Origin: CAYQXJ01 sp964421565
GTDB taxonomy: Bacteria; Planctomycetota; Brocadiia; SM23-32
DNA length: 64,000 nt
Direction: 5' to 3'
Assembly: GCA_964421565.1 (NCBI GenBank)
Contig: CAYQXJ010000014.1
Location: forward strand, 1-64,000
The notes under the pieces are model-generated. The model saw only the letters and a program-made list of their open reading frames with translations. It was not told the DNA's origin and did no database searches. Below, piece after piece: positions 50,106-58,776 of this stretch. The translations under genes and the position numbers were made by a program. How positions within the stretch are numbered: the stretch's first letter is position 1; each line of letters begins with the position of its first letter.

Positions 50106-51913
50106 TCTGCCTCGGCAACCCCGGGCCCGAATACGCAGGCACCCGTCACAACGCGGGTTTCCTGTTCGCCGACTGGTTGCGTGAGCGACAGGGCTTCGGC
50201 GACTACCGTCAGCTCGACGGAGCCGAGGCGCGGGTATCCGAAGGCAACATTGTGGGCCTGCCCGCCATGCTGGTGAAGCCCATGACCAGCATGAATGAGT
50301 CGGGACGGGTGATGGATGCCCTTGCGGAGCGGTACGATCCCGACGAGCACCTGTACGCCATCGCGCACGACGATCTGGACGTTGCCGTCGGCAGCGTGAA
50401 GGGCCGGGCCAAGGGCGGCCACGCAGGGCACAACGGTGTGCGCTCTATCCTGGAGGCTGCCGGGCGCAGAGACATCGTCCGCATCAAGCTTGGGGTCAAC
50501 AGCACCGCCCGACGCGGCTATGACGGGCCAGTCGAGTTCCTGCTCAGCGACTTCGACGCCGGCGACCGCCAGGAGCTTGAGCAGGCTTTCCCCGACGCGG
50601 AACAGGTGCTGGTGGGGCAGGTGAAGTCCTTCCTCGCGAGCCTCGACAGGCGAGACGGGCGACGGCAGGCTGCCGAAGCGTACGAACGCGATGTCCTGGT
50701 GGGGGCGCGCGAGGCTCTGGTAGAGGTTCCGGCGGCGTCGCCGTGGCCCGTCCTGCTGGAAGGCAAGGACATGGCGCGAGTCTTCGACGTGGTCTCGGTG
50801 CTTGCCAAGCTGCTGCGCAAAGCGCGCGTGGCCGCTGCGGAGAACGACGTGTTCTACGCGCGGCTGGCCTCTTGCATCCCAGAACACCTGCGCGCCCTGC
50901 TGGCGGGGCGGCGAAGGACCCAGCGGGTGTTCTTTGCCGTGGATCTGCATGTCTCAGAGCAGGGCATCAAGGTCATCGAGCTGAACTGCGCCGTGGGCTA
51001 CGGGCACTACGCAGCCGTGGCGGACGAAGCCCTCTGGGCGCTCGTGCAGGACGTGCCCGGCCCGCTGCGCCGGCCGAACGACGAGCAGTTCGCCCCCTTC
51101 CTCCTTGAGAACGGCCTCCTGCCGCTTCACGATCCGGCGGGCGGCTGCATCGCCTTCCTGCGCGGCTTCGGCGGGGAGGATATGTTTAACGTGGACGAGT
51201 TGGGGGGCGTGGTGGCGCGCATCGCCAAATCCGGAGGTCCGTCAATGCCCCTCTGTGACGAGGGCGAACTGGAACTGCGGGATGATGGCCTGCATCTGCC
51301 TGATGGAGGGCGGATCGACTTGCTGTACGTCGAGGAGAACCTGGCCGAGTGGCCCGCTGATCCCGCCGACTCTGCGGTGCGGCGGGCTGTTGAGTGCGGG
51401 CTCGTCAGAACTTTCCCGCCGCTCGATATGTTCCTGTTCACAAGCAAGGCTTTCCTCGCCGCCCTGCTGGACCCGGACCTGCGGCGGTACTTCGATCCCG
51501 ACGATGAGGAGAGCAAGGTCCTGCGCGAGAACGTGCTCTGGTCCCAACGGCTTGATGCACACATCGAGCCGGCAGCTTACTACATGCTGGAGCAGGGGCT
51601 GCCCCTCGTCGTCAAGGATGCATTGGGAGGCGGTGGGCGCGGAGTGACCATCCTGCGCCCCGACTCCGCAGGCCAGCAGGCGGGGCACATCCTGCGGCGC
51701 CGCATGCTGGAGGGAGGTAGCGTCGTGCAGGGCTACTTCGCGCCGGGGCGATGGCGAGAGGGCAGCGACCTGCGCTTCGACGTGCGCGTCCTCTGCGCAG
51801 CGCACGAGGGCGACATCCGCATCGGTCCCGTCTACGGCAGGACTTTCCGCAGCGACAAGCTGTCCTTGAATGAGCCCGATGCCGGCGTCGCGCCAGTGTA
51901 CGTGCTGGACTGA
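50072..51913 (+). CDS. Peptidyl-tRNA hydrolase fused to circularly permuted ATP-grasp domain
   Basis: A 613-residue two-domain protein. Residues 8-195 are a complete peptidyl-tRNA hydrolase (Pth): LGNPGPEYAGTRHNAGF with catalytic His26, LVKPMTSMNESG, AHDDLDVAVGSVKGRAKGG and HAGHNGVRSI, so all catalytic residues are present. Residues ~220-613 form an ATP-grasp-like domain. The Mg-binding part (Asp291, then KVIELN with Glu303/Asn305) comes before the glycine-rich loop VKDALGGGGRGV (Lys515) and SVVQGYFAP/DLRFDVRVL. That order is the circularly permuted one. It overlaps kamA by 34 bases. I know of no described Pth-ATP-grasp fusion; the function is open. GTG 50063 is an alternative start. Confidence 0.82.
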   Translation: MSGGSEPRLILICLGNPGPEYAGTRHNAGFLFADWLRERQGFGDYRQLDGAEARVSEGNIVGLPAMLVKPMTSMNESGRVMDALAERYDPDEHLYAIAHDDLDVAVGSVKGRAKGGHAGHNGVRSILEAAGRRDIVRIKLGVNSTARRGYDGPVEFLLSDFDAGDRQELEQAFPDAEQVLVGQVKSFLASLDRRDGRRQAAEAYERDVLVGAREALVEVPAASPWPVLLEGKDMARVFDVVSVLAKLLRKARVAAAENDVFYARLASCIPEHLRALLAGRRRTQRVFFAVDLHVSEQGIKVIELNCAVGYGHYAAVADEALWALVQDVPGPLRRPNDEQFAPFLLENGLLPLHDPAGGCIAFLRGFGGEDMFNVDELGGVVARIAKSGGPSMPLCDEGELELRDDGLHLPDGGRIDLLYVEENLAEWPADPADSAVRRAVECGLVRTFPPLDMFLFTSKAFLAALLDPDLRRYFDPDDEESKVLRENVLWSQRLDAHIEPAAYYMLEQGLPLVVKDALGGGGRGVTILRPDSAGQQAGHILRRRMLEGGSVVQGYFAPGRWREGSDLRFDVRVLCAAHEGDIRIGPVYGRTFRSDKLSLNEPDAGVAPVYVLD

Positions 51914-51918
51914 GCTGC

Positions 51919-53307
51919 TCAGAGGGCCGCCGCGATCCGCCCGCGCAGCCGGCGCATGAGAGGCAGGTGTTCCGCCCGGGCGGCCAGGTTTGTGGTCTCG
52001 CCCGGGTCCACGTTCAGATCGTAGAGCTCGTGTTCCCCGAGGGGGCTGCAGGTAAAGCGCCAGCCCTGTGCCGTGACGAGCGTGCGCACAGGGTCCGACC
52101 ACGACTCGAGGATCTGTTCCTTCGTGGCATCCGGCAGCTCGACGTTGGGGCTGTAGCCGTTTGAGCCGTTCCACTCGATGACGATATCCTGGTCGAGTTC
52201 CGTGACAGTACCCTCCGCGGCTTGGCGCAGGCTCTTGCCTTCCAGCGCTTCGGGGACTGGCTGGCGCATCACGTCGAGCAGCGTGGGCACGAGGTCGATC
52301 TGGCTGATCGGCCCGCTGACCCGGTGCCCTTCCCGTTGGCCAGGCACGCGCACCAGCAGAGGCACCCGCACCGACTCCTGGTACATGACCGTCTTTGCTA
52401 CCATGCCGTGACTGCCCATCATGTCGCCGTGGTCGCTGGTATAGACCACGACGGTATTGTCGGCGAGGCCGAGCTCCTCCAGCACGTCCATGATGCGGCC
52501 GAAGTAAGTATCGACCTGGCTGCAGAGGCCCCAGTAGCGCGCTATGAGCCGGCGGAAATCTTGCTCGGACTGGAAGCGGTTGTGCCACTTGGCATGGCCG
52601 GCCCGCAGCCGTAGCGGCTGGTCCGCTCCGGGCACGGCTTCGAAGTTGTCCGGCAGGGGTATACTTTCGGGTTCGTACTGATCGTCGCGCGGCCCGGTGA
52701 ACGGCATGTGCGGCTCCAGGAAATTGACGAACAGCACGAAAGGGTTGTCATGGTTCTTGCGCAGGAAGCGGGTGGCTTCCCGGGCGAGGTAGGCCGGCTT
52801 GCTGTATTCTTCGGGCAGTTTTGCCGCCTGGCTACGGTTGAAGAAGTCGCCCTCGGGCGCCTCCAATCCCTGCTCGCGGAGCCAGCGCTGATAGTGCGAC
52901 AGCTCGTCGCGCGGCTTGCCCGGACGGTAGTACGGGCGATACATGTCCTCTATGGCACGCCATTCCGAAAACCCGTGCTGCGGGAATATCTCGTCCCCCA
53001 GGTGCCACTTGCCGTGATGGGCGCACGTGTAGTTGCCCTCGGTCAGCATCTCCGGCAGGCACGGGGTGTCCGGTGAGAGCGGGACGTTGTTCGCTATGCA
53101 GCCGTTCGTGTGCGGATAGAGGCCGGTAAGCAGTGACGAGCGGGACGGCGTGCAGACCGGCTGAGTAACGTAGGCTTCCTCGAACACCGTGGCAGTCTCC
53201 GCGAAGCGGTTCAGGTTAGGCATCTCGATGTGTGTATTGCCGTAGGCTGCCATGGTGTCGTAGCGTTGCTCGTCGGTGTAGATGAACAGCAGGTTGGGTG
53301 CGGGCAT
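51919..53307 (-). CDS. Sulfatase A (Cys-type, no signal peptide)
   Basis: A 462-residue arylsulfatase-family enzyme. The formylglycine motif is VCTPSRSSLLTG (CxPxR with Cys as precursor). Metal ligands are seen in LLFIYTDEQRYD near the N-terminus and VVVYTSDHGDMMGSHG in the second half; KWHLGDEIFP supplies the Lys/His pair. The C-terminal ELYDLNVDPGETTNLA is standard. The N-terminus starts directly with the first core strand, so no export signal is seen. It is the last gene of the minus-strand sulfatase cluster and ends five bases from the converging Pth-fusion gene. Confidence 0.93.
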   Translation of the reverse strand: MPAPNLLFIYTDEQRYDTMAAYGNTHIEMPNLNRFAETATVFEEAYVTQPVCTPSRSSLLTGLYPHTNGCIANNVPLSPDTPCLPEMLTEGNYTCAHHGKWHLGDEIFPQHGFSEWRAIEDMYRPYYRPGKPRDELSHYQRWLREQGLEAPEGDFFNRSQAAKLPEEYSKPAYLAREATRFLRKNHDNPFVLFVNFLEPHMPFTGPRDDQYEPESIPLPDNFEAVPGADQPLRLRAGHAKWHNRFQSEQDFRRLIARYWGLCSQVDTYFGRIMDVLEELGLADNTVVVYTSDHGDMMGSHGMVAKTVMYQESVRVPLLVRVPGQREGHRVSGPISQIDLVPTLLDVMRQPVPEALEGKSLRQAAEGTVTELDQDIVIEWNGSNGYSPNVELPDATKEQILESWSDPVRTLVTAQGWRFTCSPLGEHELYDLNVDPGETTNLAARAEHLPLMRRLRGRIAAAL

Positions 53308-53368
53308 GGGGTCCCTTCTTCCTCATTGTCTGAGTAGCGCCTCGCACGCGGCGCGTTGTGCGAGAGAG

Positions 53369-54721
53369 CTATCGGCGCGCGCCGGTGCCAGCTGACGCGA
53401 CGGCAGCCAGCCACGTGGCGGCGGGCGAGTTCAACTTCAGGTGATGCTGCACGATTCGTTCTGTAAGTTCGGCCACCACTTGTCTGCAGGCAGGGTCCTC
53501 AAAGCGGTTGTGCACCTGGGCCGGGTCTTTGCGACGATCGAAGAGGACCGGCTCAGAGCGGTGGACGTACGCCAGCTCCCAATCCCTGGCGAATATGCCG
53601 GCGGCCAGATGGCTGCTGTGGTGTATGAAGACATCGTCTCTCCATTCGACATCCTGCCCGCTCAGCAGGGCAGAGGCGTCCCGCCCCTGCTCCCTGCCGC
53701 AGGGCTCGATACCCATCAGGCCAAGGATGGTGGGCTGAAAGTCCACCGTGCTCAGGAGTGAAGTGAACACGGCGCCCGCCGGCACCTGCCCTGGCCAGCG
53801 AACAAGCATTGGAAGTCGATACACCGACTCGTAGAGCATGTTCTTATTGACCAAGCCGTGCTCCCCCATGTAGTCACCGTGGTCGCTGGTGAACACGACG
53901 ATGGTCTTGTCCAGAATCCCCCGCTGCTGCAAACAGTCCAGAATGTGGCCCAGGTTGTCATCAATGCACCGCACCTCGCCGCAGAACAACGCCATGCGCC
54001 GGCGCAACTGGTCTTCGTCGCCCTGCCAGAGGGTGCCGCCCAGGGTGCCACTGCGCACCCAATCGGGCAGGGCCTCCTGGCGAACGGTGGCCGGCAGTTC
54101 CATGTCCTCGGCGCGGAACATGCTGTGATAGGGCTCGCGGATATCCGCCGGGTCGTGCGGATCGGGGATGCTGAGCATGTGAAAGAACGGTTCTTCCGCG
54201 CCCTCGAGGATCTCCAGTGTCTTGGCGGTCAGGTAATCTGTAGTGTAGGACTCCTCGTTTCCGATCACGCCATAGGGATAGACCATGGGCTGGGTCTCGG
54301 CCATCGGCATATCCTCCATGCGTTGCCAGTGGCCTCGGTTGAACATGAAGCGGTTGTCCTGGAAGCCCATCCCGCGTTCGGGGTGAACCCAGCCGGGGCG
54401 CGGCGCGCCGTCCAAATGCCACTTGCCGACGTAACCTGTGGAATAGCCGGCATCACGCAGCACGTGGGCGAGCGTGACCTCGTCGGAGTTCAGCGGGTGG
54501 TTGTTGGCGTAGGCCCCATGGCAGTGAGGGTAGCGACCGGTCAGGAAGCATCCGCGCGAAGGAGTGCAGACTGCGCTGTTGGTGAAGAAGTTGGTCAGCA
54601 ACGCGCCCTCGCCGGCCAGCCTGTCTATGTTCGGCGTCTCAACGGGCGAACGACCGTAGGCGCTGACCATCCACCACGGCTGCTGGTCGGTGTGAACGAT
54701 AAGCAAGTTCGGACGCGGCAT
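53369..54721 (-). CDS. Sulfatase B (Cys-type, no signal peptide)
   Basis: A 450-residue sulfatase. Motifs: NLLIVHTDQQPWWMVSAYGR, VCTPSRGCFLTGRYPHCHG (formylglycine Cys), VGKWHLDG, IVVFTSDHGDYMGEHGLVNK. The terminal segment PVLFDRRKDPAQVHNRFEDP is a degenerate form of the ELYDLxxDPxExxNL end. The start at 54719-54721 is the Met before RPNLLIVHTD; longer in-frame extensions overlap sulfatase C. Lies 61 bp upstream of sulfatase A and 11 bp after sulfatase C, in one unit. Confidence 0.93.
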   Translation of the reverse strand: MPRPNLLIVHTDQQPWWMVSAYGRSPVETPNIDRLAGEGALLTNFFTNSAVCTPSRGCFLTGRYPHCHGAYANNHPLNSDEVTLAHVLRDAGYSTGYVGKWHLDGAPRPGWVHPERGMGFQDNRFMFNRGHWQRMEDMPMAETQPMVYPYGVIGNEESYTTDYLTAKTLEILEGAEEPFFHMLSIPDPHDPADIREPYHSMFRAEDMELPATVRQEALPDWVRSGTLGGTLWQGDEDQLRRRMALFCGEVRCIDDNLGHILDCLQQRGILDKTIVVFTSDHGDYMGEHGLVNKNMLYESVYRLPMLVRWPGQVPAGAVFTSLLSTVDFQPTILGLMGIEPCGREQGRDASALLSGQDVEWRDDVFIHHSSHLAAGIFARDWELAYVHRSEPVLFDRRKDPAQVHNRFEDPACRQVVAELTERIVQHHLKLNSPAATWLAAVASAGTGARR

Positions 54722-54732
54722 GAGGGCTCCGT

Positions 54733-56157
54733 CTAACGGGTTGCTGAGTCTTCTTGCTGGATGGAGAGCGGTCCGATCGGCGCCGTGCGCAGCGTGGCGT
54801 ATTGCGTGTTGAAGAGCGAGACGTCCCCGATCTCTTTCATCTTGCGCCACATGCGCATGCACATCTCCTCCAGCACGCCCCGATGCTCGGGGTCGTCGGC
54901 CAGGTTCTGCACTTCATGCGGGTCGTCGGCGAGGTTGTAGAGTTCGTCCATGCCGCCGGGGGTGAAGATGTACTTCCAATCGGCGTGCCATGTAATGCGC
55001 TGGGTGTAGACGAAGCGTTGGCCGAAGAACTCCGCGTAGGCGTCCTGCCAGTCGGCAGGGTCGGCCGTGCCGTCGAGCACTCCTCGCAGAGAGCGGCCCT
55101 GCGCCGTATGCATCGGCTCGGCGCCGCAGAGGTCGAGGACGGTCGGCGCCACGCAGGTCATATCCATGCGATGCGCGCCGTCCTCGCCCGTCCTCATGCC
55201 GGGCATGCCGATCACGAGGGGCACGTTGTAGACCTCCTCGTAGCCGGTGCCCACCCCCTTGGTCACCAGGCCGTGCGCGCCGAGCATGTCGCCGTGATCG
55301 CTGGTGACGATGACGAGGGTATTCTCGTAGACTCCGGCTTCTTTCAGCGCGTCCACCACTCGCCCGACCTCGGCGTCGAGCCATGTGACCACCGCCCAGT
55401 AGGCGGCGCGCACTGTGCGCCAATCGTCGTCGGTGAGGTCCCGCCAAACACCCCGCATCCGCTGCAGCACCTCGGGTTTGTCGCCGTAGCCGTATTCTTC
55501 GTGGAGCGTGGGGGGCAGCTCGATGGCGCTGACGTCGTACATATCCCAGAACTTCTTGAACGGCACATAGGCGTCATGCGGCTCGTTACTGGAGATGAAG
55601 CAGCAGAACGGCTCCTGCCCGTCGGCATGCCGGCGGATGAAGTCGATGCCCTTCTCGTAGGCGGGGTGGCGAGGGTCCTCGACGTCCCGGCCCACGGCGC
55701 AGAGCCGGTACGGTCGGTATCCCCGATTCTCGACCACGACGCCGGTCCCCTCAATCTGCGCGGGCTGCACGCCGCCGCAGGAGATGTCCCACTCGTGCCA
55801 GCCGAATGGTGTGAGGTCCTTTGTCTGCTCGACATGCCACTTGCCGAAGTAGCCCATGGCGTAGCCGGCATCGGCGAGCGGCCGGGAGAAGTAAGTGAGC
55901 CGTTCGTCTACGTTCACCCATTCGCTGCGCTGAGTGTGCGTGCAGTCCCACATGCCGTGCGTCGAGGCGTAGGTGCCCGTCATCAGCGAGGCGCGGGCCG
56001 GCGAGCAGATGGCGTTCGTGGTGTAGAAGTGCGCGAAGCGCAGACCCTCCTGCGCGAGCGCGTCCACGTTTGGCGTCAGGCATTGACTGCCCGGCGCGAG
56101 GGCCTCGGCGTTCGTGTGGTCGGACATCAGGATGACAACGTTGGGTCGAGACGGCAT
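54733..56157 (-). CDS. Sulfatase C (Cys-type, no signal peptide)
   Basis: A 474-residue sulfatase. Motifs: NVVILMSDHTNAEALAPG, AICSPARASLMTGTYASTHG (CSPAR formylglycine motif), YFGKWHVEQTKD, VIVTSDHGDMLGAHGLVTKG, and the C-terminal ELYNLADDPHEVQNLADDP. The N-terminal aromatic/metal-binding Asp is kept. It lies 15 bp downstream of the gutted sulfatase remnant. Sulfatases of this kind desulfate sugar units of glycans; which sugar and position cannot be told from motifs alone. Confidence 0.93.
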   Translation of the reverse strand: MPSRPNVVILMSDHTNAEALAPGSQCLTPNVDALAQEGLRFAHFYTTNAICSPARASLMTGTYASTHGMWDCTHTQRSEWVNVDERLTYFSRPLADAGYAMGYFGKWHVEQTKDLTPFGWHEWDISCGGVQPAQIEGTGVVVENRGYRPYRLCAVGRDVEDPRHPAYEKGIDFIRRHADGQEPFCCFISSNEPHDAYVPFKKFWDMYDVSAIELPPTLHEEYGYGDKPEVLQRMRGVWRDLTDDDWRTVRAAYWAVVTWLDAEVGRVVDALKEAGVYENTLVIVTSDHGDMLGAHGLVTKGVGTGYEEVYNVPLVIGMPGMRTGEDGAHRMDMTCVAPTVLDLCGAEPMHTAQGRSLRGVLDGTADPADWQDAYAEFFGQRFVYTQRITWHADWKYIFTPGGMDELYNLADDPHEVQNLADDPEHRGVLEEMCMRMWRKMKEIGDVSLFNTQYATLRTAPIGPLSIQQEDSATR

Positions 56158-56172
56158 GTGTGAGTCTCCATC

Positions 56173-56493
56173 TTATGTGTTTCTCGGTTGCGTCAGTCCG
56201 GCGCGCCAGCGGTTGAGTCTGCCCATCAAGTCGCGGACGATCGGCCGAAGCCCAGCGTCCCCGACGCGCTTGTCCAGCTCGTACGGATCGCTCTGGGTAT
56301 CGTACAGAGTGAGCGCCCGGCTGCAAGGGGAGTCGGCGACGAGCTTATAGCGGCCGTGCACGATGCAGCGCTCCTTGTGCTGAATGAATACGGCCCTCTC
56401 CGTCACAGCGCTACGGGGCCGCCGTAGCAGGCGGCCCCGTAGCGCGCTGAGCTGATCGGGGAACACGAACAGCACGTTGGGGCGCGTGGGCAT
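56173..56493 (-). pseudogene. Sulfatase remnant, internally deleted, with hairpin at the joint
   Basis: A 106-codon open frame made of the two ends of a sulfatase. Residues 1-15 (MPTRPNVLFVFPDQL) are the standard N-terminus. Residues ~37-106 (RCIVHGRYKLVADSP, ALTLYDTQSDPYELDKRVGD) are the standard C-terminus. Everything between, roughly 350 residues with the CxPxR site and all catalytic ligands, is missing. Residues 17-29 are encoded by a perfect 16-bp hairpin (56408-56445) that looks foreign to the family. The frame stays open, so a short product could be made, but it cannot be a sulfatase. Its N-terminus closely matches the neighbours, consistent with decay of a fifth family copy. Confidence 0.82.
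56408..56445. repeat. Perfect 16-bp inverted repeat inside the sulfatase remnant
   Basis: GCGCTACGGGGCCGCC (56408-56423) and its exact reverse complement (56430-56445) flank the 6-base loop GTAGCA. It lies where the sulfatase body is missing, so it is either the scar of a hairpin-promoted deletion or a small REP-like palindromic element. Confidence 0.85.
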
Positions 56494-56496
56494 CGC

Positions 56497-57396
56497 TCAG
56501 TCCCTACCGTGCAGCGAGTCGAGGTCGAGGGCGTAGCGGTCGTTCAGGGCTGCAAGATCGAGCCGGTTCGACAGGTCATCGGCGAGAGCCACGTTTGTCC
56601 GTACCTGGTCGCAGTTCGTCATGCCTATCAACGCGCAGTCGATCTCGGCCGTGGAGAGGACGAACCGAATGGCGAATGCGGTAAGGGCGCGTGTGTCGGC
56701 CTGGGGAAACTCCAGCGCCATCGTCCGTTGCAGGAAGCCGCTGGTGGCCGTGCGCATGGAAAGGATGCCGAGCCCGAGCTCGCGCGCCAGGGGCACAACA
56801 CCCCTCGGGCCACGCTGGTAGTCACAGTGCGACTGGTAGATGAACGAGTAGGCGATCTGAAGCGTGTCGAAGATGCCCGTGCGGAGCAGGCTTTCGAGCG
56901 GGCCGGAGTCAGTCTCCGCCGTAATGCCCAGGTAGCGGGTGCGTCCGCGCGTCCTTTCGCGTTGCGCCCACTCGAGCACCGGGCCGCCGATGAGCGCGTC
57001 GGCGGCGCACTGTCGGAACCAATCGCCGTGAAGCTGGAGCAGGTCTACGTGGTCGGTCCGCAGCAGGCGCAGGCTGCGGTCGAGGGTGGCCTCCAGTCGG
57101 GCTATGTCGCCGCAGCGCCACTGGTGGAACTTGGTGGCGATGACGCACTCATCGCGCCTATCGCCGAGGACGGAGCCCATCAGTTCCTCCGATCGGCCGT
57201 CGCCGTAGGCCGCTGCCGTGTCAAAGAATGTGACCCCGCTGTCGAGTGCGAGTCGAAGGGCATCCTGGGCCTGCCGGACGAACCCTTCCGATGCCTTATC
57301 CTGGCCACCGAGGTAGCCCTGTAGCCCGAGCGGCGCGCCGCCGAAACCGATGCGCGAGACTTGAAGGTCGCTGTTACCGAGTTGTCGCGTTTCCAT
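56497..57396 (-). CDS. Aldo/keto reductase
   Basis: A 299-residue aldo/keto reductase. The fold signatures are SRIGFGGAPLG, GVTFFDTAAAYGDGRSEELMG (catalytic Asp and Tyr), VIATKFHQW (catalytic Lys), and HVDLLQLHGDW (catalytic His). The NADP-binding C-terminal part includes LIGMTNCDQVRTNV. The ATG at 57394-57396 is used because homologues begin METRQLGNS here; its first 23 bases overlap the end of the beta-helix gene. In this cluster it probably handles a released sugar or keto-sugar, as suggested only by context. Confidence 0.9.
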   Translation of the reverse strand: METRQLGNSDLQVSRIGFGGAPLGLQGYLGGQDKASEGFVRQAQDALRLALDSGVTFFDTAAAYGDGRSEELMGSVLGDRRDECVIATKFHQWRCGDIARLEATLDRSLRLLRTDHVDLLQLHGDWFRQCAADALIGGPVLEWAQRERTRGRTRYLGITAETDSGPLESLLRTGIFDTLQIAYSFIYQSHCDYQRGPRGVVPLARELGLGILSMRTATSGFLQRTMALEFPQADTRALTAFAIRFVLSTAEIDCALIGMTNCDQVRTNVALADDLSNRLDLAALNDRYALDLDSLHGRD

Positions 57397-58732
57397 CGTT
57401 GCCCTGTTCACGTTTGCCGTATTGGTGCGGCTCGTCGGTGAGGGGGGTGACCGGGCAGTGCTCGTATGCGCCGATCTCAACCGTGTAGCCGCACGGACGG
57501 GGGTTGCCTTCGAAGTCCGTCTGCGGCGCGCGTTCGGCCGTGCCGGCGTCAATGGCCGGGCTGCCCTCCTGCAGGCGGAACTCGCCGCTGCCGCTGTCCA
57601 CGAACATCGGGTCGCCGAGAACGAATGCCTCGCCTCGCGTCTGCGTGTCGCCGTGGATGAGGTTGTGGTCGATCACGGCGAGTGCGGCCTTCTTGCGCAC
57701 GACGATCTGGCCGAGGGTGTTCTGGCTCAGGATGTTGTTGCGGACGACGACTCCGTGTGCCTGTTCGTTCTCGAACCACATGCCGGCTCCCCAGCGCTCC
57801 GTGCCGTTGTTCCACGCGGTGTTGTTGATGTAGGCCACGTCGCGGATGGGGTGCGAGGCGCCGCGTCCCCAGTCGGCCACCACCATCGCCGGGCCCCTGT
57901 TGTTGTAGATGACGTTATTGTATGCCCTCACGTTGTGCAGCAGCCCGCCGGTCTCCGCGCACATGGCGATGCCGAAGCCGCAGTCGTGCACCACGTTGCC
58001 GACGAACTCGATATTGAAGGTCTCCACGTTCCACGCGTCGGCGTAGAGCCCCTGGCGTTCCACGTGATGGATGTGGTTGTGCGCGACCAGCACGTTGCGC
58101 GCGCCCTCTTTGATGTCGATCCCTTCCTTGCGGGAATGATGGATGTGGTTGTTGGTGACACGTATCCGGTCGGAGCGTATCTTCACCGTGATGCACTCTT
58201 CCGCGCCGGACAGGCAAGCCTGTTCGATCTCGTTGCCGTTCACCGTGCAGTCCGTGCATTCGATGAGTTTGACGCCAGAGGACGCGGTATTGCGGGTGTG
58301 GCAGTTCTCGACCACCACGTGGCGCGAGCGCTGCAAGAAGATGCCCGACTGCCCCCGTGTGTGCGCATTGATCACGGTAAGGCCGCGCAGGCGGATGTGT
58401 TCCTGTTCGATGATATTGAACACGCCCCCCGCCCGCCGGCTGCTGCCGGAACCGTCGACTGTCGGCGTGGCGCCGTCCGCTGCTGCGAACGTGATCGGGT
58501 TGCCCGGCCGGCCCGAGACATTGACGTTCACCTGCTCGGGGTAGATACCGTCGGCCAGGATGACCGTGCTGCCCGGCCCTACTGTATCAGCGGCCTTCTG
58601 CACGGTGCCCCAGGGATGCTCGCTCGTGCCCGGGTCGCCATCGCTCCCATGCGGCGAGACGTAGTACGTGCGGGGGCTCTGCGCGCCCATGATCGCAACG
58701 AACAGCACGAAGATGATCAGCAGGTTGGTCAT
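57374..58732 (-). CDS. Secreted right-handed parallel beta-helix protein
   Basis: A 452-residue protein with an N-terminal signal peptide (about 17 residues, LLIIFVLFVAIMGAQS). It then has the opening of pectate-lyase-like/DUF1565 proteins (TYYVSPHGSDGDPGTSEHPWGTVQ split over the first coils). Repeating coils follow, rich in N-x-I/V-H units (VTNNHIHHSRKEGIDI, LVAHNHIHHVERQGLY, AYNNVIYNNRGPAMVV). The C-terminus FRLQEGSPAIDAGTAE is the usual cap. It is likely a polysaccharide-binding or -cleaving protein; no catalytic residues can be named. It sits between the glycosidase-like and reductase genes. Confidence 0.88.
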   Translation of the reverse strand: MTNLLIIFVLFVAIMGAQSPRTYYVSPHGSDGDPGTSEHPWGTVQKAADTVGPGSTVILADGIYPEQVNVNVSGRPGNPITFAAADGATPTVDGSGSSRRAGGVFNIIEQEHIRLRGLTVINAHTRGQSGIFLQRSRHVVVENCHTRNTASSGVKLIECTDCTVNGNEIEQACLSGAEECITVKIRSDRIRVTNNHIHHSRKEGIDIKEGARNVLVAHNHIHHVERQGLYADAWNVETFNIEFVGNVVHDCGFGIAMCAETGGLLHNVRAYNNVIYNNRGPAMVVADWGRGASHPIRDVAYINNTAWNNGTERWGAGMWFENEQAHGVVVRNNILSQNTLGQIVVRKKAALAVIDHNLIHGDTQTRGEAFVLGDPMFVDSGSGEFRLQEGSPAIDAGTAERAPQTDFEGNPRPCGYTVEIGAYEHCPVTPLTDEPHQYGKREQGNDGNATTR

Positions 58733-58776
58733 TTCGTTCGCCCTTTCCGGGGGCAGTGTGCCGGGTGCCCATCAAT

